Positions 35,614 through 44,295 of a stretch of DNA of 64,000 bases are shown here, piece by piece. Within the stretch, counting starts at the first letter, position 1. The number at the start of each line of letters is the position of its first letter. Source of the DNA: Allofournierella massiliensis (GTDB taxonomy: Bacteria; Bacillota; Clostridia; Oscillospirales; Ruminococcaceae); the NCBI RefSeq assembly GCF_004345265.1, contig NZ_SLUM01000006.1:62001-126000 (forward strand), in the 5' to 3' direction. Below the pieces are notes generated by a model. That model had not been told where the DNA came from. It saw only the letters and a program-made list of their open reading frames with translations, and searched no databases. Both the position numbers and the translations under genes were made by a program.

Positions 35614-36402
35614 ATGGAATGGACTCCGGGCAAGCCGCCGCCCTTTGAAACGGCGGAAAATTTCCGTGAGCTGGGCGGCTGGCCTGCGGCGGACGGCCGC
35701 AGGGTAAAGCGCGGTTTGATCTGGCGCAGCGGTGCGCTGTGTCAGATCTGCACTCCGGCCGATCAGGCGCGGTTTGAACAGTTGGGAATCCGTGTGGTGA
35801 GTGATTTGCGCTCCGCGGTGGAGCGTGGCAGGGAACCTGATCCGGATTTTGCCGGCGTGATCCGCCATGACATCGGAGCAATCCGAAACGCCGAGGGCGG
35901 GGAACAGCCCATCGATGCCAACGATTCGCTGCATCTGGATGCGCAGGGGCTGAAGGATCTGGCGCAGGAAATGATGGATATCTATTCCGCGCTGCCTTTC
36001 GATAACCCGGCCTACCGGGAAATTTTCCGGGAAATGCTGGATGGTCGGATGCCGCTGCTGTTCCACTGCTCCGCCGGCAAGGACCGCACCGGCGTTGCCG
36101 CGGCCCTGATTCTGCTGGCGCTGGGCGCGAGCAGGGAAACGGTAATGGAAGATTTTCTGGCCACCAATACCTGCCGCCCCGGTGCAGTGCAGGAATGCCT
36201 GGATGTTTACCGGCAGATGCTGGAACAGAGCCCGGAGGTGCGCCCCATTCTGGAACTGGTCAGCGGGGTGCGGCCGGAGAGCATGCAGGCGGTATTCGAT
36301 GCCATCGACCGGCGCTATGCCTGCATGGAGGATTTTTTTGCCGCCGAATATGGCATGGGGCCCGAGCAGCTGCAGCTGCTGCGGGACCGGTGCCTGGAAT
36401 AA
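35614..36402 (+). CDS. Tyrosine/serine protein phosphatase (PTP-like)
   Basis: A 262-residue cysteine phosphatase of the Firmicute Tyr/Ser family. An N-terminal 'FRELGGWPAADGRRVKRGLIWRSG' region precedes 'VVSDLRSAVERGREPD'. The P-loop 'LFHCSAGKDRTGVAAALI' contains the catalytic Cys and Arg. Members dephosphorylate proteins or phosphoinositides. ATG 35614 follows AGGAAAGG. It sits between fbp and deoD, but nothing links it functionally to either. Confidence 0.9.
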   Translation: MEWTPGKPPPFETAENFRELGGWPAADGRRVKRGLIWRSGALCQICTPADQARFEQLGIRVVSDLRSAVERGREPDPDFAGVIRHDIGAIRNAEGGEQPIDANDSLHLDAQGLKDLAQEMMDIYSALPFDNPAYREIFREMLDGRMPLLFHCSAGKDRTGVAAALILLALGASRETVMEDFLATNTCRPGAVQECLDVYRQMLEQSPEVRPILELVSGVRPESMQAVFDAIDRRYACMEDFFAAEYGMGPEQLQLLRDRCLE

Positions 36403-36464
36403 GGCCGGGGGTTCCCGGCCGCAAATAAAAAGCAACCAAATAGCAAAAGGAGAGTTGACACACT

Positions 36465-37184
36465 ATGCCTACCCCTCACAACAAAGCCGAAATGGGCCAG
36501 ATTGCAAAGACTGTTCTCATGCCCGGTGACCCTCTGCGTGCAAAATTCATTGCAGAGACTTTTTTGGAAAATCCGGTGCTGTTCAATGACGTGCGCGGTA
36601 TGCTGGGCTTCACCGGCACCTATCAGGGCCGCCCTGTCAGCGTGATGGGCAGCGGCATGGGCATGCCCTCCATCGGCATCTATTCCTACGAGCTGTACAG
36701 CCAGTATGGTGTGGAGAACATCATCCGGATCGGATCCGCCGGCTCTTACACCGACAAGGCCAAAATCTATGACGTGGTTCTGGCCATCGGCGCTTACTCC
36801 GAAAGCAGTTATGCCCGCACCCAGAATGGCTGCGAGGATGATACCCTGACCCCCAGCGCCGAGCTGTGTGATGCCCTGCGCGCCAGTGCGGCCAAGCTGG
36901 GCATTCCCATGGTGGAGGGCGTAATCCATTCCAGCGATGTTTTCTACCGCCACGATGACCGCACCAACCCCACATACTGGGAGCGCCTGCGGGATGAAAA
37001 GGGCTGTGTAGCTGTGGAGATGGAGAGCTTTGCTCTGTTCCACAATGCCAATGTGCTGGGCAAGCGGGCTGCCTGCCTGCTCACCATTTCCGACAGCTTT
37101 GTGAGCAGCGAGGCCACCACTGCCGAGGAGCGCCAGCTCAGCTTCACCAACATGATGAAGATCGCGCTGGGCGCGGAGGTGTAA
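36465..37184 (+). CDS. deoD: Purine-nucleoside phosphorylase, DeoD type
   Basis: A 239-residue hexameric-type PNP. 'MPTPHNKAEMGQIAKTVLMPGDPLRAKFIAETFL' holds the phosphate-binding Gly-Asp-Pro. Others are 'GSGMGMPSIGIYSYELY', 'VIRIGSAGSY' and the C-terminal 'CVAVEMESFALF' and 'LLTISDSF', with the catalytic Asp. It phosphorolyses purine (deoxy)nucleosides to base and (deoxy)ribose-1-phosphate. It is followed two bases later by cdd, and this pair opens the nucleoside salvage block. Confidence 0.97.
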   Translation: MPTPHNKAEMGQIAKTVLMPGDPLRAKFIAETFLENPVLFNDVRGMLGFTGTYQGRPVSVMGSGMGMPSIGIYSYELYSQYGVENIIRIGSAGSYTDKAKIYDVVLAIGAYSESSYARTQNGCEDDTLTPSAELCDALRASAAKLGIPMVEGVIHSSDVFYRHDDRTNPTYWERLRDEKGCVAVEMESFALFHNANVLGKRAACLLTISDSFVSSEATTAEERQLSFTNMMKIALGAEV

Positions 37185-37186
37185 GG

Positions 37187-37600
37187 ATGGAAAAGGCTGA
37201 ACTGGCGCGTCTGGCCATCCAGGCGCGGGAGATGGCGTATACCCCTTACTCCCATTTCAACGTGGGCGCCGCACTTCTGGCAAAGGATGGCCGGGTGTTT
37301 ACCGGCTGCAACATTGAAAATGCTGCCTACACTCCCTCCAACTGTGCGGAACGCACCGCCCTGTTCAAGGCAGTGAGCGAGGGCGCACGGGAGTTTTCCA
37401 TGCTGGCTGTGGTGGGTGCGCCTGCCGGCCAGCAGCCGCCCTTCCCGGTGACCGGCCCCTGCGGGGTGTGCCGCCAGGCACTGAACGAGTTCTGCGAGCT
37501 GGAGATGCCTATTTTGCTGGTGACCGGCCCGGACAGCTGGACCGAGGTAACGCTGGGTGAGCTGCTGCCCTATAATTTCGGGCCGCGGGATCTGGCCTGA
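37187..37600 (+). CDS. cdd: Cytidine deaminase
   Basis: A 137-residue tetrameric-type cytidine deaminase. The zinc site is formed by 'NCAERTALFKA' (Cys plus catalytic Glu) and 'GPCGVCRQAL' (the C-x2-C pair). 'YSHFNVGAALLAKDGRVFTGCNIENAAY' forms the nucleoside pocket. It converts (deoxy)cytidine to (deoxy)uridine, which the pyrimidine phosphorylase encoded at 45259 can then cleave. It starts two bases after deoD. Confidence 0.97.
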   Translation: MEKAELARLAIQAREMAYTPYSHFNVGAALLAKDGRVFTGCNIENAAYTPSNCAERTALFKAVSEGAREFSMLAVVGAPAGQQPPFPVTGPCGVCRQALNEFCELEMPILLVTGPDSWTEVTLGELLPYNFGPRDLA

Positions 37601-37632
37601 GCGGAGCAAACGGCAGTATAGTACGACTTATT

Positions 37633-37650
37633 TTGGTTAATGTTAACAAA
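37633..37650. promoter_or_regulatory. Candidate operator upstream of the BMP lipoprotein gene
   Basis: An inverted repeat TTGGTTAA-TG-TTAACAAA (seven of eight positions symmetrical), 30 bases upstream of the -35 hexamer. The regulator is unknown; a nucleoside-responsive repressor would fit the context. Confidence 0.4.
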
Positions 37651-37679
37651 TTGTAATGCCATGTATTTGCAGTAACTGG

Positions 37680-37708
37680 TTGAAATTTGTCACTCTGGTG
37701 GCTATAAT
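37680..37708 (+). promoter_or_regulatory. Promoter of the BMP-family lipoprotein gene
   Basis: TTGAAA (37680-37685), 17-base spacer, perfect TATAAT (37703-37708), 85 bases before the ATG. Confidence 0.85.
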
Positions 37709-37792
37709 AAAATAGCTAATGGGGAAATTCCCCAGAAACCGATGCCTGCTTGCGGCGCGGTTATTCCACAACAGAAAAAAGGAGATTGAATC

Positions 37793-38866
37793 ATGAAAAA
37801 ACTGATCTCGATCGTACTGGCAGCAGCCATGGCCGTGTCCATGGTGGCCTGCGGCGGTGCTTCTTCCACTGCCACTTCCACCGGCGCTTCCTCCGGGGCT
37901 GCTTCCACTGCTGCTTCCGGCGAAGCGACCTCCGATAAGGAGATCTCCGTTGGTATGATCACTGACGTGGGCGGCGTAAACGACCGTTCCTTCAACCAGA
38001 CTTCCTGGGAGGGTCTGCAGACTCTGGCCGAGGAGAACCCCAACATCAAGGTAAGCTACCTGGAGTCCAAGACCGACGCTGACTACAGCGCCAACATCGA
38101 GACCTACCTGAGCGAGGGTACCGACCTGATCATCTGTGTTGGCTACATGCTGGCTGAGGCCACCAAGGCTGCCGCCGAGGCCAACCCCGATCAGCTGTTC
38201 GCCATCATCGATGACGCTTCCATCGATCTGCCCAACGTTGCCTGCCTGATGTTCTCTCAGGCTGAGGCTTCCTACCTGGTGGGCATCGTGGCCGGCCTGG
38301 CTACCGAGACCAACACCGTTGGTTACGTTCAGGGCATGGTTTCCGATTCCATGAACCAGTTTGGCTGCGGCTTCATCGCCGGCGTTAAGTCCGTGAACCC
38401 CGAGGCCACTGTTCTGCAGTTCAACGCCAACAACTTCGGCGATCCCACCGGCGGTAACACCGCTGCTACCGATATGATCACCAAGGATGCTGACGTGGTA
38501 TTCCACGCTGCCGGCGCTACCGGTAACGGTGTGATCGAGGCCTGCAAGGCCAACGGCGTATACGCCATCGGCGTGGACACCGACCAGGCTCCTCTGGCCC
38601 CCGAAACCGTGATCACTTCTGCCATGAAGCGCGTTGACATCGCTGCTCAGGACATCTCCCTGGCCGTTGCCAACGGCACCTTCACTCCCGGCGTGCACCT
38701 GTACAGCCTGGAGAACGGCGGTGTTGACCTGTCTCCCACCCGCGATCTGCTGACCGACGAGATGCTGACCGCTGTTGAGGATGCCAAGGCCAAGATCATT
38801 GCCGGCGAAGTTCAGGTTCCCTCCACTCCCGAAGAGCTGGGCGGCGATCTGTTCACCCTGAAGTAA
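37793..38866 (+). CDS. BMP-family nucleoside-binding lipoprotein (ABC substrate-binding)
   Basis: A 357-residue lipoprotein. The signal peptide ends in the lipobox 'SMVACGG' with Cys20, followed by a Ser/Thr/Ala-rich linker. The binding domain belongs to the Med/BMP family: 'VGMITDVGGVNDRSFNQTSWEGLQ', 'GYMLAEATKAAAEANPDQLFAIID' and 'FHAAGATGNGVIEACK'. BMP proteins are the extracellular receptors of purine/pyrimidine nucleoside ABC importers, and the matching ATPase and permeases lie at 41694-45240. It has its own strong promoter and a terminator, so it can be made in excess over the transporter. Confidence 0.95.
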   Translation: MKKLISIVLAAAMAVSMVACGGASSTATSTGASSGAASTAASGEATSDKEISVGMITDVGGVNDRSFNQTSWEGLQTLAEENPNIKVSYLESKTDADYSANIETYLSEGTDLIICVGYMLAEATKAAAEANPDQLFAIIDDASIDLPNVACLMFSQAEASYLVGIVAGLATETNTVGYVQGMVSDSMNQFGCGFIAGVKSVNPEATVLQFNANNFGDPTGGNTAATDMITKDADVVFHAAGATGNGVIEACKANGVYAIGVDTDQAPLAPETVITSAMKRVDIAAQDISLAVANGTFTPGVHLYSLENGGVDLSPTRDLLTDEMLTAVEDAKAKIIAGEVQVPSTPEELGGDLFTLK

Positions 38867-38884
38867 GCATTATTCAGGCTTGTA

Positions 38885-38922
38885 AGAGCCGCGCCTCAAA
38901 ATCGAGGCGCGGCTCTTTTTTT
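38885..38922 (+). terminator. Terminator of the BMP lipoprotein gene
   Basis: AGAGCCGCGCCTC (38885-38897) pairs perfectly with GAGGCGCGGCTCT (38904-38916), followed by a run of T. Confidence 0.95.
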
Positions 38923-39038
38923 GGGAGCACACTGCGTGCGTTCTTTGCACTGAAAAAGGTGTAAAGTACTACTTTCGGTTTTTTGAACAAAAGCACTGGC
39001 TAATTTCAGTCTGTTTGGTAGGAAACACGTGATCGTTG

Positions 39039-39067
39039 TTGAAATAGGGCGGGCTTTTTGGTACAAT
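39039..39067 (+). promoter_or_regulatory. Promoter of the yjjI-yjjW operon
   Basis: TTGAAA (39039-39044), 17-base spacer, TACAAT (39062-39067), about 78 bases before the yjjI start. Confidence 0.75.
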
Positions 39068-39144
39068 AATACTGAAAAAAAGTTGGCTTTTTTGCCGACT
39101 CTGGATAAGCAATAAAGCTGAAACCAAGGGAGGGTATGCTCACT

Positions 39145-40686
39145 ATGAGAAGCATTTCTATGGAGACCGTGGAGGCAAAGCGCGCCGAGATCCTGGCCAC
39201 TCTGAAGGATCAGACCGCGACCCACGAGCAGAAAGTTACCTATCTGGCCCGTCATGCGGAAAATTTCCTGACCGTGCTGGATGAGCCGGAAGGTCTGGAT
39301 GAGCTGATGCGCTGCGAACAGGAGGATCGCTGCATCTGCAATCTGTTTGAGGGCGATGCGCCCTATCGCCCCCGTTACATCTGCCCGGACTATCCGAAAT
39401 TCATGAAAGAGGGCAGCGCGTTCCTGCAGCTGGATCCCCCGAAGGATCTGTTTGAGGCTTTGAACAACCTGCAGATTCTGTATCACAACGTTCCCAGCAT
39501 CACCAACTACCCCGTATACATCGGTGATCTGGATCTGCTGCTGGAGCCCTTTGTGAAAGATCTTGACGACGAGACCGTGAAGAAGGCTCTGCGCCTGTTC
39601 CTCACCAGTGTGGACCGCACCATTCTGGACTCCTTCTGCCATGCCAACATCGGCCCCACCATGACTCGTACCGGCATGCTGCTGATGGAGGTGGAAGCGG
39701 AGCTGCAGAACGCCGTACCCAACCTGACCATGCGTGTCAGCAAGGACACCCCGGATGAGTTCGTGATGGCTGGCATCGAGTGCGCGCTGCGCTGCGCGAA
39801 GCCCAGCTTCGCCAACGATCGCATGTTCCGCAGCGAGCTGGGCGATGATTACTGCATCGCCAGCTGCTACAACGGCCTGTACAAGGGCGGCGGATCCTAC
39901 ACCCTGTGCCGGCTGCTGCTGGCCGGCATTGCCAAGCGCAGCAAGAACATTCAGGATTTCAAGGAAAATCAGCTTCCCCATGTAATGGACGTGATGGCCC
40001 GTTACATGGATGCCCGCGTTCGCTTCCTGGTAGAGGAGAGCGGTTTCTTCGAGAGCAATTTCCTGGCTCTGGAAGGTCTGATCCGCCGCGATCGTTTCAG
40101 CGCCATGTTCGGCCTGGTTGGTATGGCCGAGTGCGTCAACGACCTGCTGGCCAAGGAAGGCATCGAAGGCCGCTTCGGCCACAGCGAGGCTGCGGACAAG
40201 CTGGGTGTGGAGATTATGGAGCAGATCAATGCCTTCTGCAACGCGCATCCCGCCCCCTACTGCGAGGCCACCGGTGGCCACTACCTGCTGCATGCGCAGG
40301 TGGGTATGGATTACGATAAGAACAGCACCCCCGGCACCCGTATCCCTGTTGGCGAGGAGCCTGCCGAGCTGATCGACCACCTGAAGAACATCAACCTGTT
40401 CCACAAGTACTTCATCTCCGGCGCCGGCGATATCTTCCCGGTGGATCTGACCGTGCACAAGAACCACAAGTTCCTGCTGGATGTGATCCGCGGTTCCTTC
40501 GATCTGGAGATCCGTTACCTGAGCTTCTACGGCAGCGACAGCGACGTGATCCGTGTGACCGGCTATCTGGCCAAGCGTTCCGAGATCGAAAAGCTCGCCG
40601 AGGGTCATAACGTGCTGCTGAACACCACCGGCCTGGCCCTTGGTGCCACCCGCAACTGCCACGCTCAGGATCGTCGGGTGCGCTGA
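39145..40686 (+). CDS. yjjI: YjjI-family glycyl radical enzyme
   Basis: About 513 residues, matching the 516-residue Escherichia coli YjjI in length. The C-terminal glycyl-radical loop is 'VIRVTGYLAKRSE', with the radical Gly at about residue 473 (codon at 40561). Candidate thiyl cysteines lie in 'DDYCIASCYNGLYKGG' (Cys237 and Cys241). There is no pyruvate formate-lyase Cys-Cys pair and no Cys-x-Glu of diol dehydratases. The reaction is unknown. The start is ATG 39145, eleven bases after GGAGG; ATG 39136 is only two bases from it. It is followed one base later by its activase gene and sits inside a nucleoside uptake and salvage block. Confidence 0.88.
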   Translation: MRSISMETVEAKRAEILATLKDQTATHEQKVTYLARHAENFLTVLDEPEGLDELMRCEQEDRCICNLFEGDAPYRPRYICPDYPKFMKEGSAFLQLDPPKDLFEALNNLQILYHNVPSITNYPVYIGDLDLLLEPFVKDLDDETVKKALRLFLTSVDRTILDSFCHANIGPTMTRTGMLLMEVEAELQNAVPNLTMRVSKDTPDEFVMAGIECALRCAKPSFANDRMFRSELGDDYCIASCYNGLYKGGGSYTLCRLLLAGIAKRSKNIQDFKENQLPHVMDVMARYMDARVRFLVEESGFFESNFLALEGLIRRDRFSAMFGLVGMAECVNDLLAKEGIEGRFGHSEAADKLGVEIMEQINAFCNAHPAPYCEATGGHYLLHAQVGMDYDKNSTPGTRIPVGEEPAELIDHLKNINLFHKYFISGAGDIFPVDLTVHKNHKFLLDVIRGSFDLEIRYLSFYGSDSDVIRVTGYLAKRSEIEKLAEGHNVLLNTTGLALGATRNCHAQDRRVR

Positions 40687-40687
40687 T

Positions 40688-41530
40688 ATGAAGGCGCTGG
40701 TGAATAAGATCATCCCGTTCAGTTCGGTGGACGGGCCGGGCAACCGAACCGCGATCTTTCTTCAGGGATGTAACTTCAACTGTCTTTACTGCCACAACCC
40801 GGAGACCATCAACCAGTGCGTGAATTGCGGTCAGTGCGTGAAGGTGTGCCCGGTGGGCGCGCTTTCCATGCAGGACGGCAAGGTCTGCTATGACTACACC
40901 AAGTGCGTATTCTGCGATGCCTGCTTCAAGCAGTGCCCCAACAGCTCCTCACCCCGGGTTCGTTCCATGACCCCGGAGGAAGTTATGGTGGAGGTTCGCA
41001 AAAACGTGCCCTTCATCCGGGGAATCACGGTGTCCGGCGGGGAATGTACCCGCTGGAGGGATTTTCTGGTGGAACTGCTGGGCATCGCCAGGGCTGAGGG
41101 GCTGTCCACTTTGCTGGACAGCAACGGCAGCTACGATTTTTCTCAGGATCCGGAACTTCTGGCCGTGACCGATGGCGTGATGCTGGACATCAAGGCCTGG
41201 ACCAGCGAGGATCACAAGGCCGTCACCGGGGTGGACAATACCCAGGTGCGTGCCAATCTGGAATTTCTGGCCCGAGCCGGCAAGCTGGAAGAGCTGCGTA
41301 CCGTGGTGGTTCCCGGCCTCTTTGATGCCGAGACTGCGGTGCGTGAGGCATCTGCCGTTGCTGCCCCCTGGCAGGACAAACATCCCATGCGGTACAAGAT
41401 TATCTGCTACCGCCCCATGGGCGTGCGGGAGAGCGAAAAAGAGCGCCTGCAGCAGCCCACAGCGGAATACCTGCAGCAGCTGGCCGACCTGGCCCGCGCA
41501 CAGGGCATCCGCGATGTGGTGATCACCTGA
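40688..41530 (+). CDS. yjjW: YjjW-family glycyl radical enzyme activase
   Basis: A 280-residue radical SAM enzyme. The N-terminal motif 'LQGCNFNCLYCHNPE' gives Cys28, Cys32 and Cys35 for the SAM cluster. An inserted bacterial ferredoxin domain gives two more [4Fe-4S] sites: Cys44-47-50-54 and Cys73-76-79-83. Next is 'GITVSGGECTRWRDFLVELL' and the SAM-binding strands. This two-ferredoxin layout is typical of activases of non-PFL glycyl radical enzymes. It should install the Gly radical on YjjI by H-atom abstraction under anaerobic conditions. The ATG lies two bases after the yjjI stop. Confidence 0.92.
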   Translation: MKALVNKIIPFSSVDGPGNRTAIFLQGCNFNCLYCHNPETINQCVNCGQCVKVCPVGALSMQDGKVCYDYTKCVFCDACFKQCPNSSSPRVRSMTPEEVMVEVRKNVPFIRGITVSGGECTRWRDFLVELLGIARAEGLSTLLDSNGSYDFSQDPELLAVTDGVMLDIKAWTSEDHKAVTGVDNTQVRANLEFLARAGKLEELRTVVVPGLFDAETAVREASAVAAPWQDKHPMRYKIICYRPMGVRESEKERLQQPTAEYLQQLADLARAQGIRDVVIT

Positions 41531-41693
41531 TCGCCACTGTATTCCTGAAAAACAGGGAAGTGCACAGGCGCTTCCCGGAACCGACGGGTATTGCCCGCAG
41601 ACCGGGCAGCGCCTGCCGGATATGAAACCGCTTTGCACCCCGCACGCAGGCCGATGACGCGGGTGGGGCGCAGGGTGAAAAGGAGGCTTATTT
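41531..41693 (+). other. Structured leader between yjjW and the nucleoside transporter genes
   Basis: About 160 bases with successive hairpins: GGGAAGTGC (41555-41563) with GCGCTTCCC (41568-41576) around ACAG; CGGG/CCCG (41585-41597); CCGGGCAG/CTGCCGG (41602-41619, one bulge); and CACCCCGC/GCGGGTG (about 41636-41665, one bulge). The ribosome site AAGGAGG (41680-41686) follows directly. No T-run terminator is present. The structure may regulate translation or stabilise an mRNA segment. I do not recognise a known riboswitch class. Confidence 0.55.
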
Positions 41694-43235
41694 TTGGACA
41701 ATCCACATCTGGACCTGAACACTGTCGTGGTGGACATGCGGAACATCACCAAAAAATTCGGTGACTTTACCGCCAACGACGGCATCCAACTCACCGTACA
41801 CAAGGGTGAGATCCACGCCATTCTGGGCGAGAACGGCGCCGGCAAAAGCACGCTGATGAATCAGCTGTACGGCATGTATCCGCCCACCTCGGGTGAAATT
41901 TATATCAAGGGGCAGAAGATCCACATGGACAGCCCCAAAAAGGCGATCAGCGCCGGCATCGGCATGGTTCACCAGCACTTCATGCTGGTGCAGCCTTTCA
42001 CCGTTACACAGAACATCGTATTGGGCATGGAGCCTCAGAAGGGCATTATGCTGGACATGGCCACTGCGCGCAAAAACGTGGAAGCCATCTCCAAGAAATA
42101 CGGCCTGGCGGTGGACCCCGACGCGAAGATCGAGGATATTTCCGTGGGTATGCAGCAGCGCGTGGAAATTCTGAAAGCGCTGTACCGCGGCGCGGAGATC
42201 CTGATTCTGGACGAGCCCACTGCTTCGCTGACCCCCCAGGAGATCAGCGAGCTGATCGACATTATGCACAGCCTCACGGCGGACGGCAAGAGCATCATTC
42301 TCATCACCCACAAGCTGAAGGAAATCAAGGCTTCGGCGGATTACTGCACCATCATTCGTATGGGTAAGTACATCGACACCGTGGATGTGAGCAAGGTGAG
42401 CGAGGATGATCTGGCCAGCATGATGGTGGGCCGCAACGTGAACTTCAAGGTGGACAAGCAGGAGCAGGAGCCCGGCGACGTGGTTCTGGACGTGAAGGAT
42501 CTGCATGCAGTGGACTACCGCGGTGTGGAGATTTTGCGTGGTCTGAACCTGCAGGTGCGCAAGGGCCAGATTCTGGGCCTTGCCGGCATCGACGGCAACG
42601 GCCAGACCGAACTGGTGGAGTGCATCACCGGTCTGCGCAAGGCCACCAAGGGCGCCATCACCGTGAATGGTACCGACGTATTCAACAAACCGCCCCGTTA
42701 CGGTTTTGAGCACGGGGTGTCCAGCATTCCGGCGGACCGTCAGAAGCACGGTCTGGTGCTGGAGTTCAGCGTGGCCGACAACATGGTCCTGCAGAACTTT
42801 GCCGAGGACAAATATTCCAGCCACGGCATCCGCAATATGGACGCCGTGAACAGCTTCACCCAGGAAGCCATTGAAAAGTTCGACATTCGCCCCCGCGACT
42901 GTCTGAATAAGCCCGCGGGCACTCTGTCCGGCGGCAACCAGCAGAAGGTTATTATCGCCCGCGAGGTCACCAACAACAAGGACCTGCTGATCGCGGTGAA
43001 CCCCACCCGCGGTCTGGACGTGGGCGCCATCGAGTATGTGCACAAATATATCGTGGAGCAGCGTAACAAGGGAAAGGCCGTGCTGCTGGTGTCCTTTGAG
43101 CTGGACGAGATCATCAGCCTTTCAGACGAGATCGACGTGATCTTTGACGGGCGGATCAACGGCAGTCTGCCCGGAAAAGATGCGGACGAAAATACCCTTG
43201 GCCTGTGGATGGCGGGAGGTAAGGCGGATGAATAA
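41694..43235 (+). CDS. nupO: Nucleoside ABC importer ATPase (two ABC domains)
   Basis: A 513-residue tandem ATPase of the sugar/nucleoside importer type. Domain 1 has Walker A 'LGENGAGKSTLMN', a degenerate signature 'ISVGMQQRVEIL' and Walker B 'ILILDEPTASLT'. Domain 2 has signature 'LSGGNQQKVIIAREV' but a degenerate Walker A 'LAGIDGNGQTEL', as usual in this family. It powers nucleoside uptake with the two permeases and the BMP lipoprotein. TTG 41694 is the start, seven bases after AAGGAGG. Its last codons overlap the permease gene by eight bases. Confidence 0.95.
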   Translation: MDNPHLDLNTVVVDMRNITKKFGDFTANDGIQLTVHKGEIHAILGENGAGKSTLMNQLYGMYPPTSGEIYIKGQKIHMDSPKKAISAGIGMVHQHFMLVQPFTVTQNIVLGMEPQKGIMLDMATARKNVEAISKKYGLAVDPDAKIEDISVGMQQRVEILKALYRGAEILILDEPTASLTPQEISELIDIMHSLTADGKSIILITHKLKEIKASADYCTIIRMGKYIDTVDVSKVSEDDLASMMVGRNVNFKVDKQEQEPGDVVLDVKDLHAVDYRGVEILRGLNLQVRKGQILGLAGIDGNGQTELVECITGLRKATKGAITVNGTDVFNKPPRYGFEHGVSSIPADRQKHGLVLEFSVADNMVLQNFAEDKYSSHGIRNMDAVNSFTQEAIEKFDIRPRDCLNKPAGTLSGGNQQKVIIAREVTNNKDLLIAVNPTRGLDVGAIEYVHKYIVEQRNKGKAVLLVSFELDEIISLSDEIDVIFDGRINGSLPGKDADENTLGLWMAGGKADE

Positions 43236-44292
43236 ACTGGAAAAATTCCTGAACAGCAAGTTTCTGGTAACTCTGTTCTCGATCTTGCTGGGCTTTGTAG
43301 TGGGTGCGCTGTTCCTGCTGCCCATGGGCATCAGCCCCATTGAGGCCTATGCCAAGCTGTTCGATGGTGTGTTCGGCAGCGTGCGCAACATGGCATACAG
43401 TGTGGTGTATGCAACTCCGCTGATCTTTACCGGTCTGGCGGTGGCGTTCTCGTTCCGTACCGGCGTGTTCAACATCGGTGCTGAGGGTCAGTTCGTCATG
43501 GGCTCCATGGCTGCCTGCGTGGTGGGTATCCTGGTGCCGGCACCTTCCATCATTCTGGTTCCGCTGTGCTTCCTGGCTGCTTTGGCCGTGGGCGCACTGT
43601 GGGGTCTGATTGTGGCGTTCCTGAAGGTTAAGTGGGGCATCAACGAGGTGCTCAGCATGATCATGTTCAACTGGATTGCCTTCTACCTGTCCAACTATAT
43701 TGCGGATCTGCCCATGATCCACAATGAGGGCAATGCGGAGGCCACCAAGAACGTACAGGACGCTGCCCGCATCCTGTTCCCCCAGGCCTGGCTGGACGCT
43801 CTGTGCCCCGCTTCCAACTGGGGCATTCTGCTGGCTGTGCTGGCTGTGATTCTGATTTATGTGCTCATTGAAAAGACCACCCTGGGCTACCAGCTCAAGG
43901 CAGTGGGCTTTAACCGTTCGGCTGCGGAATACGGCGGCATCAGCGTGAACAAGTCCATCTACATTGCCATGGCAATCTCCGGTGCGCTGGCCGGCATGGG
44001 CGGCGCCATCCAGCTGCTGGGTATGGGTAGCCGTATCAGCATCTTTACTGCACAGGAGAGCTTCGGCTTCCAGGGCATCAGTGTTGCGCTGATCGGTGCT
44101 TCCAACCCCATCGGCGTATTCTTCGCCGGTCTGTTCTACGGTGCACTGAAGTATGGCGGCTCCAAGCTGAACCTGATCGGTGCTCCGTCCGAAGTGATCA
44201 ACATCATCATGGGTACGGTTGTATTCTTCATCGCCATCTCCCATGTGTTCCGCTTTGTGAAAAAACGCAAGAGCAAGAAGGGGGAGGCATAA
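43228..44292 (+). CDS. nupP: Nucleoside ABC importer permease 1
   Basis: A 354-residue permease with eight to ten membrane helices, of the branched BPD_transp_2 family. Motifs include 'GLAVAFSFRTGVFNIGAEGQFVMG', typical of this family, and 'ALAGMGGAIQLLGMG'. It corresponds to NupP/YufP of Bacillus nucleoside transporters. ATG 43228 follows GGGAGG and overlaps the end of the ATPase gene. It pairs with the second permease gene, which starts four bases downstream. Confidence 0.93.
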   Translation: MNKLEKFLNSKFLVTLFSILLGFVVGALFLLPMGISPIEAYAKLFDGVFGSVRNMAYSVVYATPLIFTGLAVAFSFRTGVFNIGAEGQFVMGSMAACVVGILVPAPSIILVPLCFLAALAVGALWGLIVAFLKVKWGINEVLSMIMFNWIAFYLSNYIADLPMIHNEGNAEATKNVQDAARILFPQAWLDALCPASNWGILLAVLAVILIYVLIEKTTLGYQLKAVGFNRSAAEYGGISVNKSIYIAMAISGALAGMGGAIQLLGMGSRISIFTAQESFGFQGISVALIGASNPIGVFFAGLFYGALKYGGSKLNLIGAPSEVINIIMGTVVFFIAISHVFRFVKKRKSKKGEA

Positions 44293-44295
44293 GCA

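Noticed and set aside
38896-40743. 615-codon minus-strand open frame
   Set aside because: Antisense to yjjI, whose glycyl-radical motif confirms the plus strand.
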